Part shown: piece after piece, positions 8,140 to 16,016 of the stretch
How positions within the stretch are numbered: the stretch's first letter is position 1
Layout of the letters: each line of letters opens with the position of its first letter
Origin: Myxococcales bacterium
GTDB taxonomy: Bacteria > Myxococcota > Polyangia > Polyangiales > Polyangiaceae
Direction of reading: 5' to 3'
Assembly: GCA_003151595.1 (NCBI GenBank)
Contig: PLXW01000186.1
Span: 36,812 to 67,103, forward strand
DNA: 30,292 bases
Notes under the pieces: model-generated
The model's input: only the letters and a program-made list of their open reading frames with translations
Databases searched by the model: none
Told to the model about the DNA's origin: nothing
Translations under genes and position numbers: made by a program

Positions 8140-8619
8140 ATGGCTGCGAAGAAGAGCGCGAAGAAGGCGACCAAGATCACGGCGAAGAGCGCGAAGCCCA
8201 CGCCGAAGAAGACCGCGAAGCCTGCGGCTCCCAAGAAGGCTGCGAAGCCCGCGACGGCGAAGAAGAAGCGCCCGGTCCAGCCCGGCGTCTTGCACTGGGA
8301 GATTCAGGCGAACGACGCGAAGAAGCTGCACCGCTTTTACGGTGATCTTTTCGGCTGGAAAATCGACGACGGCAACCCCATGAAGTACGGCATGGTCGCG
8401 TCGAAGGGGAAGGGCGGGATCAACGGCGGCATCGGTGGAGCGCCGAGCGGTCGCTCGCGCGTCCTCGTGTACGCCGAGGTCGAGGACATCAGCGCCACGC
8501 TGGAGAAGGCCGAGCGACTCGGCGCGAAGACGATCATGCTTCGCACCGACGTCGGACCGGTGGTCATGGGCATCTTCGAAGACCTCGAAGGAAATCACTT
8601 CGGAGTCATCGAAGGGTAA
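8140..8619 (+). CDS. VOC (glyoxalase/bleomycin-resistance fold) protein with histone H1-like tail
   Basis: A 159-aa protein. Residues 1-45 are almost entirely Lys, Ala, Pro, Ser and Thr, with AAKKSAKKATK and PKKAAKPATAKKK, like the basic tail of histone H1 and bacterial H1-like proteins. Residues 48-159 are one VOC domain: GVLHWEIQANDAKKLHRFYG, LFGWKIDDG, YAEVEDISATLEKAERLGAK and IFEDLEGNHFGVIEG. Members of this subgroup (CFP32-like) are small metal- or ligand-binding proteins of mostly unknown function. The basic tail suggests nucleic acid or polyanion binding, which is inference. It may equally be a low-complexity linker, as such Lys/Ala-rich tails occur on several myxobacterial proteins. 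Confidence 0.87.
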   Translation: MAAKKSAKKATKITAKSAKPTPKKTAKPAAPKKAAKPATAKKKRPVQPGVLHWEIQANDAKKLHRFYGDLFGWKIDDGNPMKYGMVASKGKGGINGGIGGAPSGRSRVLVYAEVEDISATLEKAERLGAKTIMLRTDVGPVVMGIFEDLEGNHFGVIEG

Positions 8620-8669
8620 GCGCACGAGGAGAACGCGCGCCGCTGTCGCGCGCCGCAAGAGAGGACACG

Positions 8670-8987
8670 ATGAGTCAGGAGCAGATCGCCAAGTACGAAG
8701 CATGGGCGACGCGACTAGAAGAGAACATCGTGTCGCTCACGCGGCAGCGGAGCACGTTCTTCTACATTTTCTACGGCGCCGTCGCCGTTTCGGCGATCGG
8801 GTTCTTCTTCGGCGCGTGGCTCGGCGTAGCGACCTTCGCGACGGGGCTCATGGTGTGCGTCGCCGGCGTCTACATCTCGACGACGCGGACGTGGGAGTAC
8901 CAGCGCGAGCTGGAACGAACGCGCTACGAAGTTCGCCGACTGCGCGGCGAGCTCGAGGAGCTACCCGACAATCCGGTCACGCACTAA
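8670..8987 (+). CDS. Small membrane protein, unknown function
   Basis: A 105-aa protein with ATG behind a purine-rich stretch (AGAGAGGA). Residues about 29-49 and 51-70 form two membrane helices (FFYIFYGAVAVSAIGFFF, then GVATFATGLMVCVAGVYI), and a charged helix follows at 75-98 with heptad-like EL and RL spacing. I do not recognise the family. The stop codon ends one base before the stop of the opposing larE gene. It may be co-transcribed with the VOC gene 50 bp upstream. Confidence 0.76.
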   Translation: MSQEQIAKYEAWATRLEENIVSLTRQRSTFFYIFYGAVAVSAIGFFFGAWLGVATFATGLMVCVAGVYISTTRTWEYQRELERTRYEVRRLRGELEELPDNPVTH

Positions 8988-8988
8988 T

Positions 8989-9891
8989 CTAGGCGACAAT
9001 CGGAAGACGCCGCGCGAGCACTTCGTTGTGGCTCCCGGTGCGGTACCCCTGAAGATCGAGCGTCACGTACGCGAAGCCGGCTTGCTTGCCGGCGGCCACG
9101 ATCGCCTCACGAATCTCGAACGCCTTCGCGAGCTCGTCCTGCGCGACTTCGACGCGCGCGATCGATCCCGCCTTCGTGTTCGTGCCGTCGCCGCCGAGCT
9201 CGTGCCATCGCGCGCGCACTTGCCGGAGGCCCGCGCGGTGAAGCTCCGCTTCGAACGAGCCGATCTGCGTGAGCCTGTCGCGCGTGACCTTCGTGCCGTA
9301 CGGAATGCGGCTCGACAGGCACGCCGCCGCCGGCTTGTCCCAGATGGACAGCCCCATCGCCGCCGCCATCGCGCGCACGTCTTTCTTCGCGAGGCCGAGC
9401 TCCACGAACGGACTGCGCACGCCGGCCTGCTTCGCCGCTTCGAGCCCGGGGCGGTAGTCGCCGAGGTCGTCGAGGTTCGTGCCGTTGACGACGAACGCGC
9501 TCCCCCATTCGCGCTGCTTCACGGCGCTCACGCGGTACAGCTCCGACTTGCAGTGGAAGCAGCGGTCGGTGTGATTGGCGGCGTAGCTCGGGTCGTCGAT
9601 CTCTTGCGACTCGACCAGCTCGTGCCGCGCGCCGATCTGCTTGGCGACCGCCACCGCTTCGTCGCGCTCGAACGGCGCGAGGCTCGGGCTCACGGCGGTC
9701 ATGCCGATCGCGTGCGTGCCCAGCGCTTCGTGCGCCACGGCGAGCACGAGCGCACTGTCGATGCCGCCCGAATAACAGACGAGCACCGACTCCATGCTGG
9801 CGAGGAGAGCGCAAAGCCGCGCGAGGTTCTCACGCGCGGCATCCGTGGTCGCGTTCGATTCCGTGGCGATCGCGGGCGATTCGAGGCTCAT
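8989..9891 (-). CDS. larE: ATP-dependent sacrificial sulfur transferase LarE
   Basis: A 300-aa protein. An N-type ATP pyrophosphatase loop SGGIDS (41-46) starts the PP-loop domain, followed by RCFHCKSELY (110-119), NGTNLDDLGDYRPG and the LarE signature KPAAACLSSRIPYG. Cys191 in that signature corresponds to the sacrificial cysteine of Lactobacillus LarE (Cys176), which gives up its sulfur to the nickel-pincer cofactor of lactate racemase and related enzymes. LarE adenylates the carboxylate of the LarB product and inserts sulfur. Only one cysteine is seen in the signature, so the sacrificial type rather than the iron-sulfur type is likely. LarB and LarC are not in this window, so the partner enzymes must be elsewhere. 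Confidence 0.92.
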   Translation of the reverse strand: MSLESPAIATESNATTDAARENLARLCALLASMESVLVCYSGGIDSALVLAVAHEALGTHAIGMTAVSPSLAPFERDEAVAVAKQIGARHELVESQEIDDPSYAANHTDRCFHCKSELYRVSAVKQREWGSAFVVNGTNLDDLGDYRPGLEAAKQAGVRSPFVELGLAKKDVRAMAAAMGLSIWDKPAAACLSSRIPYGTKVTRDRLTQIGSFEAELHRAGLRQVRARWHELGGDGTNTKAGSIARVEVAQDELAKAFEIREAIVAAGKQAGFAYVTLDLQGYRTGSHNEVLARRLPIVA

Positions 9892-9967
9892 CGTGTGGAT
9901 GGGTACTTACCACACGCTCGCCGTGATCGCTCTCGAGGGGCGTCCAGGGTTGGATCGCCAAGAAGAC

Positions 9968-10474
9968 TCAGGGCGCCTTCTGCGTCAGGGCGCCGAGATA
10001 GTCGCGCTTGCCGAGGACGACGCCGTTGTGGCGAAGAATCTCGTAGGTGACGGTCGTGTGGAAAAAGAAGTTCGGCTGAGCGTGCTCGCGGAAGTAGTCC
10101 GCGCCGGTCATCGTCTTTCCTTCCCAACGCGGCTGCGTGATGACGCGGGTCGCGGCCCCTTCGAAGTCCTTCGCGCTGAACCCGTCGAGGTACGCGATGA
10201 CGGTCTTCGCGCGCGCGCGGAGCTCGTCGATCGTCTTCTCGGTGTCGGGGTGATTCGGCGCTTCTTTGCCGGCGAGCCGCGCGGCCGCGGTCTTCGCCGT
10301 GTCGCATGCGATCTGAACCTGCCGCGCGAACGCGAACTGATCGGGCGCCAGGCGAAAGTCGAGGAACACGTTCGCGTCGAACGATTTCTCTTTCGCGTGG
10401 GTTGCAGCGGCGTCGAGCCACTTGTCGATCTGACCGAGCATCTTCTTCATCTGACCGAAGGCTTCGAAGTACAT
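9968..10474 (-). CDS. DUF1993 family protein
   Basis: A 168-aa helical protein starting MYFEAFGQMKKML. The reading frame is open for another 1.6 kb upstream, but that part is antisense to imuA and imuB. The pattern LDKWLDAAATHA, FLDFRLAPDQFAFARQVQ and PNHPDTEKTIDELRARAK, then TGADYFREHAQPNFFFHTTVTYEILRHNGV, fits the DUF1993 family of the DinB/YfiT-like four-helix superfamily. The function is unknown; related folds bind metals or act as thiol transferases. It lies 76 bp upstream of larE on the same strand and diverges from the SOS operon with an 84-bp gap. Confidence 0.82.
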   Translation of the reverse strand: MYFEAFGQMKKMLGQIDKWLDAAATHAKEKSFDANVFLDFRLAPDQFAFARQVQIACDTAKTAAARLAGKEAPNHPDTEKTIDELRARAKTVIAYLDGFSAKDFEGAATRVITQPRWEGKTMTGADYFREHAQPNFFFHTTVTYEILRHNGVVLGKRDYLGALTQKAP

Positions 10475-10536
10475 GCGCGCCAAGGTACCGCGGAAAAGGC
10501 GCGGCAAATCGGCTCGATTGCGCTCGAGATGGACTA

Positions 10537-10553
10537 CTGGTAATTTGTTCAGT
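10537..10553 (+). promoter_or_regulatory. Probable LexA box (Myxococcus type) before imuA
   Basis: The sequence CTGGTAATTTGTTCAGT agrees with the Myxococcus xanthus LexA consensus CTRHAMRYBYGTTCAGS, as I remember it, at 14 of 17 positions, including the whole GTTCAG half. It ends five bases before the imuA ATG, in an AT-rich island of an otherwise GC-rich region, so LexA binding would cover the promoter or the transcription start. No clear Shine-Dalgarno site is visible, so a leaderless or very short leader is possible. Confidence 0.65.
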
Positions 10554-10558
10554 TCATC

Positions 10559-11281
10559 ATGAGCGCTGCAATCTCGGAGCTGCTCTCGCGCCTCGGCTCG
10601 CGCCTCGAAAGCGCAGAGTCGCTCGCAGCAGGAGAGGGCTCGGCGCTGAAGCTCGATTGGCCCGAGCTCGATGCGGCGCTCCCCGACGGCGGACTTCCGC
10701 GCGGCGTCGTGGAGCTGTCGGCGCCGCGTTCGCTGGGTGGTGGGGCGTCGATCGCGCTGGCGGCGATTCGCGCGGCGCACGCGCGGGATGCGCGCGCGTG
10801 GTGCGCGTGGATCGATCCCGAGGGGACGCTCTATGCGCCTGGAGTGAGAGGGGCAGGCGTCGATCTCGCGCGCATGCTGGTCGTGTGTCCGCCGCGCGCA
10901 GAGCTGGCGCGTGTCGCGGTGAAGGTGGCGAGCGCGCGGGCGTTCGACGTGATCGCGATCGACATCGACGCCGTGCCGGGTGCGATCGCGAAGATCCTCG
11001 AAGGGCGCTCCGCGAAGAAGCGCGCGGCGTGGCCGATGGACGTGCTCGTTCGCAAGCTCACGCTGCTCGCTGCCGAAGGGGGAGCGACGATTCTGCTGCT
11101 CACCGATTCGACGGTGCATCGCCCAGTTCCGTGGCCTGTCGCGCTCCGCTTGGAGGTCGCGCGCACGCCGGAGTCGATCGCGCTTCGCGTGGCGAAGGAT
11201 CGAAAAGGGAGGGTCGGGGTCACGAAGACGGTGCCGTTGCGATCGCGCCCCGTGTCCTCTCTGAAGAGAGCCGCGAGTTGA
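10559..11281 (+). CDS. imuA: ImuA, RecA-like SOS mutagenesis protein
   Basis: A 240-aa RecA/SulA-like protein, first of a three-gene cassette. KLDWPELDAALPDGGLPRGVVEL (residues 31-53, quoted in part) is the typical ImuA opening, followed by a degenerate nucleotide-loop region (SLGGGASIALAAIRAA), WIDPEGTLYAPGV, VDLARMLVVCPP and a late beta-strand ATILLLTDSTV. In other bacteria ImuA works with ImuB and DnaE2 in error-prone translesion synthesis, and the Myxococcus version modulates the recombination protein RecA. The Walker A motif is incomplete, as is usual for ImuA. imuB begins three bases after the stop, so the two are translated as a unit. A LexA-like site lies just upstream. Confidence 0.87.
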   Translation: MSAAISELLSRLGSRLESAESLAAGEGSALKLDWPELDAALPDGGLPRGVVELSAPRSLGGGASIALAAIRAAHARDARAWCAWIDPEGTLYAPGVRGAGVDLARMLVVCPPRAELARVAVKVASARAFDVIAIDIDAVPGAIAKILEGRSAKKRAAWPMDVLVRKLTLLAAEGGATILLLTDSTVHRPVPWPVALRLEVARTPESIALRVAKDRKGRVGVTKTVPLRSRPVSSLKRAAS

Positions 11282-11284
11282 GCC

Positions 11285-12805
11285 GTGCGAATCGCAGCGG
11301 TGTATCTGCCTTCGTTGCGGATCGAGCTGGCGCGAGCGCGCCTGGCCGCGGGAGACGATCGCAATGCGCCGATGGGCGTCGTGATCGCGCGGCCGGGGGG
11401 CGCGGTGAAAGACGAGCGATCGCTCCTGGGTGGGACGAGGCTCGACGAAGTCTCGCGTGAAGCGCGCGCGTGGACCGTGCGACGAGGCGAGACGATCGCG
11501 TCGGCGCGGGCGAAGTGCGCGGGGCTGCTGGTGCGGGTCGTGGGGGAAGGGGACGTGCGTGGGGCGCTCGAAGCGGTGGCGGAGTGCGGGCTCGCGTTCG
11601 GGCGTACGGCGTCGATCGACGAAGCGCGCGACGTGGTGTGCCTCGACGTGACGGGGTGCGGGCACCTCTTTGAAGAAGGAGGCGTCGCGGGGGAAGAGAA
11701 GCTCGCACGCGCGCTCGCTGCACGGGTGACGTCGATGCATCACGGCGAACTGCGCGTGTGCGTCGCCGACGGCCCGCGCGTCTCCAGCGCGATCGCGCGC
11801 GCGATGCGGCGAGACGCGCCGGCGATCATTCCGCTCGGAAAAAACGCGGAGGCGATTCGCGCGCTGCCGATCCGTGCCTTGCCGATCGACGAAGCGTCGA
11901 TCGCGTGGATGGAAAAGCTCGGCCTCGTGCGCGTGGCTGATCTCCAAAAGGTTCCTGCGCGCGGTCTCTCGATGCGCCTCGGCGCCGCGCACGCGGAGGT
12001 GAACGCGCTCCTCGCGGGCGACGACACCGCGCCGCTCGATCCGTACGTGCCGCCCGACGTCCCGCAAGAGCGCGCGGAGCTCGAGTACGGGATCGAGAAG
12101 ACCGAGGCGCTCGTCTTCGTGGCGAAGATGCTGTGCGACAGGCTCGCGGCGCGGCTCCTCGGGCGCGCGATGGCGGCGACCGCGCTCGAAGTGGAGCTGA
12201 CGCTGGACCGCGCGGTGGCGCGTGAGGCGAACCTGCCGGCGAAGGCGTCGCTGGCGGTCACGTCACCCGCGCCGTTGTCGCTGGCGGGCGAGCTGCTGGC
12301 GGTGGTGCGCGCGCGGATCGAGTCGTGGGTCGTCGCCGCGCCGGTGCTCGCGGTGACGCTGCGTGCGACGGTGCTGGCGCGCAAGGATGGACGCGCGCTC
12401 GATCTGTTCACCCCCGAAGCGAAGGCCGACCGCGCGCTCCCGCGCCTCGTCGCCGAGCTGTCGGCGGATCTCGGCGGCGATCGCGTGGGGACGTTGGCGC
12501 TGGCCGATACATGGGTCCCCGAAGAGCGCAGCGTGATCGTTCCGTACGGCGCGCGCCCGCCGGTCGTGTTTGCGACGCTGGTCTCGAACGCGCCGGAGCC
12601 GTCGCGCGTGATCGCGCCGTCGGAAGAGATGGGAGACGCGCGGCCCGTTCGACTGCTGGCGCGCGTGGAAGCGGCGGCGTGGTGGAGGCTCGGCGTTCAT
12701 TCGCGTGATTACGTCGCGGCGTGGAGCGATAGCGACGCGCGCATGGCTTGGGTCGAGATCGATCGCGCGACCGGACGCGCGCGCGTGAAAGGGTGGATGG
12801 ATTGA
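11285..12805 (+). CDS. imuB: ImuB, non-catalytic Y-family polymerase-like mutasome adaptor
   Basis: A 506-aa protein starting GTG directly after imuA. It has a Y-family polymerase layout: RIAAVYLPSLRIELARARL at the start, LDVTGCGHLFEEGG (near residue 120), a helix-hairpin region VADLQKVPARGLSMRLG, RAELEYGIEKTEALVFVAK and a long C-terminal part ending SRDYVAAWSD and GRARVKGWMD. The strand that carries the first catalytic aspartate in DinB reads AVYLPSL, so the metal site is broken, as in other ImuB proteins. ImuB is the hub that links DnaE2 and ImuA to the beta clamp. GRALDLF (residues 369-375) resembles the clamp-binding QLxLF motif without its glutamine. dnaE2 starts two bases after the stop. 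Confidence 0.94.
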   Translation: MRIAAVYLPSLRIELARARLAAGDDRNAPMGVVIARPGGAVKDERSLLGGTRLDEVSREARAWTVRRGETIASARAKCAGLLVRVVGEGDVRGALEAVAECGLAFGRTASIDEARDVVCLDVTGCGHLFEEGGVAGEEKLARALAARVTSMHHGELRVCVADGPRVSSAIARAMRRDAPAIIPLGKNAEAIRALPIRALPIDEASIAWMEKLGLVRVADLQKVPARGLSMRLGAAHAEVNALLAGDDTAPLDPYVPPDVPQERAELEYGIEKTEALVFVAKMLCDRLAARLLGRAMAATALEVELTLDRAVAREANLPAKASLAVTSPAPLSLAGELLAVVRARIESWVVAAPVLAVTLRATVLARKDGRALDLFTPEAKADRALPRLVAELSADLGGDRVGTLALADTWVPEERSVIVPYGARPPVVFATLVSNAPEPSRVIAPSEEMGDARPVRLLARVEAAAWWRLGVHSRDYVAAWSDSDARMAWVEIDRATGRARVKGWMD

Positions 12806-12807
12806 CC

Positions 12808-15800
12808 ATGCACGCCGGCTTCGTCGAGCTCTTCGCGCGCTCCAATTTCTCCTTCTTGCAGGCCGCCTCGTCCCCCGAGGCGCTCGTTCAACGCGCCGTC
12901 GAGCTCGGGTACGACGCGATCGGAGTCGCTGATCGCGACGGCCTCTACGGGATGGTCCGCGCGCACGAAGAGTCGCAGAAGCACGGCGTGCGCCTGGTGG
13001 TCGGTTGCGAGCTCACCGTTGGCGCGGCTCCTCCGCACGCCAGCGTGACGGTCCACGTGGAGAACCACGCCGGCTACTCGAATCTGTGCCGCATCCTCAC
13101 CGAGAGCCATCGTCTGCATCCGAAGGGGTCACCGCGAAGGCGTGAAGAAGGCGTGCCCCGAAATTGCTTCGCCGGTGTGCCGGTCGATTACGTGTGCGAG
13201 CACGCCGACGGGCTGTGGTGTTCCGCGCACGACGACGTTAGCGAGGATGACGCGCTGCGCTTGCGCGAAGCGTTCGGCGCGAGGTTCAGCCTCGCCGCGC
13301 ACAGGCACCTGGACGGCGACGACCTCGCGCGCATCCGTCGCGCGAAAGCTCGCGCCGTCGATCTCGACGCGCCGATCGTGGCCACGAACGCCGTTCGCTA
13401 CGCGCGCCGCGAAGGGAAGCTCATGTACGACGTCCTCCACTGCATCCGCGAGAACGTCACGCTCGACGCCGCCGGACGCGCGCTCTCGCCGAACGCCGAA
13501 GCGCACTTGAAGACGCGTGACGAGATGGGTCGCGTCTTCGCCGATCACCCCGCGTGGCTCATGCGATCGCGCGCGATCGCCGAGGCTTGCGTCTTCTCGA
13601 TCAAGTCGCTCAAGTACAACTTCCCCTGCGAGCTCGAAGAGCCGGCCTTCGACGGCGAGACTGCGAACGAAGCGCTCCGCAGGCTCACGTACGTGGGGGC
13701 ACGCACGCGATTTCCCGAGCTCCCCGATCCGGTGTGCGCTCAGATCGAAAAGGAGCTCGCGCTCATCGCGAAGCTCGACGTGGCGCCGTATTTCTTGAGC
13801 GTCCAGACGATCGTCGAGATGGCGCGCAGCCGCGACATCCTCTGTCAGGGGCGTGGCAGCGCGGCGAATAGCGCGGTCTGTTACTGCCTCGGGATCACGG
13901 CGGTCGATCCCGCGCGCACGAACCTCCTCTTCGAGCGCTTCCTCTCCGCCGAGCGCCACGAGCCGCCGGACATCGACGTCGACTTCGAGCACGAGCGACG
14001 CGAAGAGGTGATTCAGGCGATCTACGCGAAGTACGGGCGCGATCGCGCGGCGATGGTGAGCGAGATCATCTCGTACCGCGGCAAGTCCGCGCTGCGCGAC
14101 GTGGGGAAAGTGTTCGGGCTGTCGCTGGAGCAGATCGAGCGCCTCAGCAGCATCGTCACGCACTGGGACTCGGCCGACGCGGCGATGCCGTCGCGGCTTC
14201 GCGAGGCGGGGTTCGACGCGAACGACGAGCGCATTCGCCTCGTGCTGGCGATGTCGCGCGCGATTCACGGGACGCCGCGGCACCTGTCGATTCACGTAGG
14301 GGGCTTCGTCCTCTCGTCGTCGCCGCTGGTGGAGGTCGCGCCGATCGAGCCGGCCACGATGAAGGACCGCACCGTCATCCCGTGGGACAAAGACGATCTC
14401 GACACGCTCGGCTTCTTCAAGGTCGACGTCCTCGCGCTCGGAATGCTCACCGCGATCCGGAAAGCGCTGGCGATGGTGCAGACGGACGATCGCGTGCGCG
14501 CGTCGAACGCGATCGATCAGCTCGCGCGCGTCCCGGCCGATGACACGCTCGTCTACGACGCGCTCTGCAAAGCCGACACGGTCGGCGTCTTTCAAATCGA
14601 GAGCCGCGCGCAGATGTCGATGCTCCCGCGCCTCAAGCCGCGCATTTTTTACGACCTCGTCGTCGAGGTGGCGATCGTCCGCCCCGGCCCGATTCAAGGC
14701 GGGATGGTGCATCCGTATCTGCGACGACGAAACGGCCTCGAGTCGTGCGAGTCGCCACACCAGATCCTGGAGCCGGTGCTCGCGCGCACGCTCGGCGTGC
14801 CGCTCTTCCAAGAGCAGGTGATGCAGCTGGCGATCGTGGGCGCGGGGTATTCGGGGGGCGAAGCGGACGGGCTGCGTCGCGACATGGCGGCATGGAAGCG
14901 AAACGGAAATCTGGAGAAGCACCGCGAGCGACTGGAGCGCGGGTTCCTGTCGCGTGGGATCACGAAGGAGTTCGCCGATCGACTCTTCGCGCAGATCCAG
15001 GGCTTCGCCGAGTACGGCTTCCCCGAGAGCCATGCCGCGAGCTTCGCGCTGCTCGTGTACGCGAGCTCGTGGCTGAAGGTGCATCACCCCGCCGAGTTCG
15101 CCGCGGCGCTCGTGAACAGTCAGCCGATGGGGTTCTATTCGCCGTCGACGATCTTCGAAGACGCGAAGCGGCACGGCGTCGAGGTGCGCGCGGCGCGCGT
15201 CGACAAGAGCGAGTGGGATTGCACGATCGAGGGAGGGGCGATCCGCGTGGGGTTGCGGCAGGTGCAGGGGCTCGGTGAGAAGGCAGGGGTGCGGATCGCG
15301 GAGGCGCGACGTGCAGAGCCGTTCGCGAGCATCGAGGATCTCGCTCACCGCGCAGGGCTCGGGAAGATCGAGCTCGATGCGCTGGCCGAAGCGGGGGCGC
15401 TGGTGGCGATCGTGGAAGGGCGTCGCGAGGCGATGTGGAAGGCACGCGCGCCGCGAGCTCCGTGGAAGGACGCGCCAGGCGAGACGCGCGGGCTCTTCGC
15501 GGGGATGGATCTGGGCGACGCGCTCCCCGCGCTCCCTCCGCTGACCCGAAGCGAGCAGCTCGTCCTCGATTACGAGCGCACCGGCCTGTCGATCGCCGAC
15601 CACCCCATGCGCGTGCTCCGCGCGTCGTTGCCGAAGCGCGTTCGTCGCTCGTCGGAGCTGGGGGCGCTGGCGCACGGAGCGCGCGTGGAGTCGGCGGGGC
15701 TCGTCATCTGTCGGCAGAGACCAGGGACGGCGAGCGGCGTCGTCTTCATCACGATGGAAGACGAAGAGGGGTTCATCAATTTGATCCTCTACGCGCGCGT

Positions 15801-15957
15801 CTTCGACGAGCTTCGCCACGTGGCGACGACGAGCTCGTTGCTCCTGGCGAAAGGGACGATCGAGCGCGACGGCGACGTGATCTACATCGTCACGCGCGCG
15901 CTCGAAGCGGTGGCTCTAAAGCGAGAGATGCCGTCGATGAGCCGCGACTTCCACTGA
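12808..15957 (+). CDS. dnaE2: Error-prone DNA polymerase DnaE2
   Basis: A 1,049-aa C-family polymerase of normal DnaE2 length. The start FVELFARSNFSFLQAASSPE begins the PHP domain, and GVADRDGLYGMVRAHE follows. The polymerase core shows CQGRGSAANSAVCYCLGIT, PDIDVDFEHERREEVI with Asp388, Asp390 and Asp392 around the catalytic pair, and HLSIHVGGFVLS. GFAEYGFPESHAASFALLVY is the family helix-hairpin region. An OB-fold region with FITMEDEEGFINLI ends in the typical SRDFH tail. The enzyme makes mutations while copying damaged DNA, with ImuA and ImuB. The ATG lies two bases beyond the imuB stop, so it is the last gene of the cassette; an earlier in-frame start inside imuB is unlikely. Confidence 0.97.
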   Translation: MHAGFVELFARSNFSFLQAASSPEALVQRAVELGYDAIGVADRDGLYGMVRAHEESQKHGVRLVVGCELTVGAAPPHASVTVHVENHAGYSNLCRILTESHRLHPKGSPRRREEGVPRNCFAGVPVDYVCEHADGLWCSAHDDVSEDDALRLREAFGARFSLAAHRHLDGDDLARIRRAKARAVDLDAPIVATNAVRYARREGKLMYDVLHCIRENVTLDAAGRALSPNAEAHLKTRDEMGRVFADHPAWLMRSRAIAEACVFSIKSLKYNFPCELEEPAFDGETANEALRRLTYVGARTRFPELPDPVCAQIEKELALIAKLDVAPYFLSVQTIVEMARSRDILCQGRGSAANSAVCYCLGITAVDPARTNLLFERFLSAERHEPPDIDVDFEHERREEVIQAIYAKYGRDRAAMVSEIISYRGKSALRDVGKVFGLSLEQIERLSSIVTHWDSADAAMPSRLREAGFDANDERIRLVLAMSRAIHGTPRHLSIHVGGFVLSSSPLVEVAPIEPATMKDRTVIPWDKDDLDTLGFFKVDVLALGMLTAIRKALAMVQTDDRVRASNAIDQLARVPADDTLVYDALCKADTVGVFQIESRAQMSMLPRLKPRIFYDLVVEVAIVRPGPIQGGMVHPYLRRRNGLESCESPHQILEPVLARTLGVPLFQEQVMQLAIVGAGYSGGEADGLRRDMAAWKRNGNLEKHRERLERGFLSRGITKEFADRLFAQIQGFAEYGFPESHAASFALLVYASSWLKVHHPAEFAAALVNSQPMGFYSPSTIFEDAKRHGVEVRAARVDKSEWDCTIEGGAIRVGLRQVQGLGEKAGVRIAEARRAEPFASIEDLAHRAGLGKIELDALAEAGALVAIVEGRREAMWKARAPRAPWKDAPGETRGLFAGMDLGDALPALPPLTRSEQLVLDYERTGLSIADHPMRVLRASLPKRVRRSSELGALAHGARVESAGLVICRQRPGTASGVVFITMEDEEGFINLILYARVFDELRHVATTSSLLLAKGTIERDGDVIYIVTRALEAVALKREMPSMSRDFH

Positions 15958-15964
15958 GGGGATT

Positions 15965-16011
15965 CTTCGTCGTTCGGCTCCTCTGAATGAAGGAGGAGAG
16001 GGACGACGGAG
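15965..16011. terminator. Stem-loop between convergent dnaE2 and smc, probable bidirectional terminator
   Basis: CTTCGTCGT (15965-15973) pairs with ACGACGGAG (16003-16011), with one G-U pair. Inside it CTCCTC (15978-15983) pairs with GAGGAG (15993-15998) around a nine-base loop, separated by a 4 x 4 internal loop. It lies exactly between the two convergent stops. No T-run follows on either side, so it is not a classical intrinsic terminator. Confidence 0.5.
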
Positions 16012-16016
16012 GAGAA

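Noticed and set aside
11609..11655. SIDE motif in ImuB as a surviving polymerase active site
   Set aside because: Aligned with other ImuB proteins, the stretch before LDVTG is not the catalytic acidic pair, and the first catalytic aspartate is missing anyway.
10475..12067. Upstream extension of the DUF1993 reading frame
   Set aside because: The extra sequence is antisense to imuA and imuB and has shadow composition; the family starts at MYFEAFGQ.
13129..15819. Long minus-strand reading frame opposite dnaE2
   Set aside because: Composition of a shadow frame and no recognisable domain, while dnaE2 on the plus strand is unmistakable.
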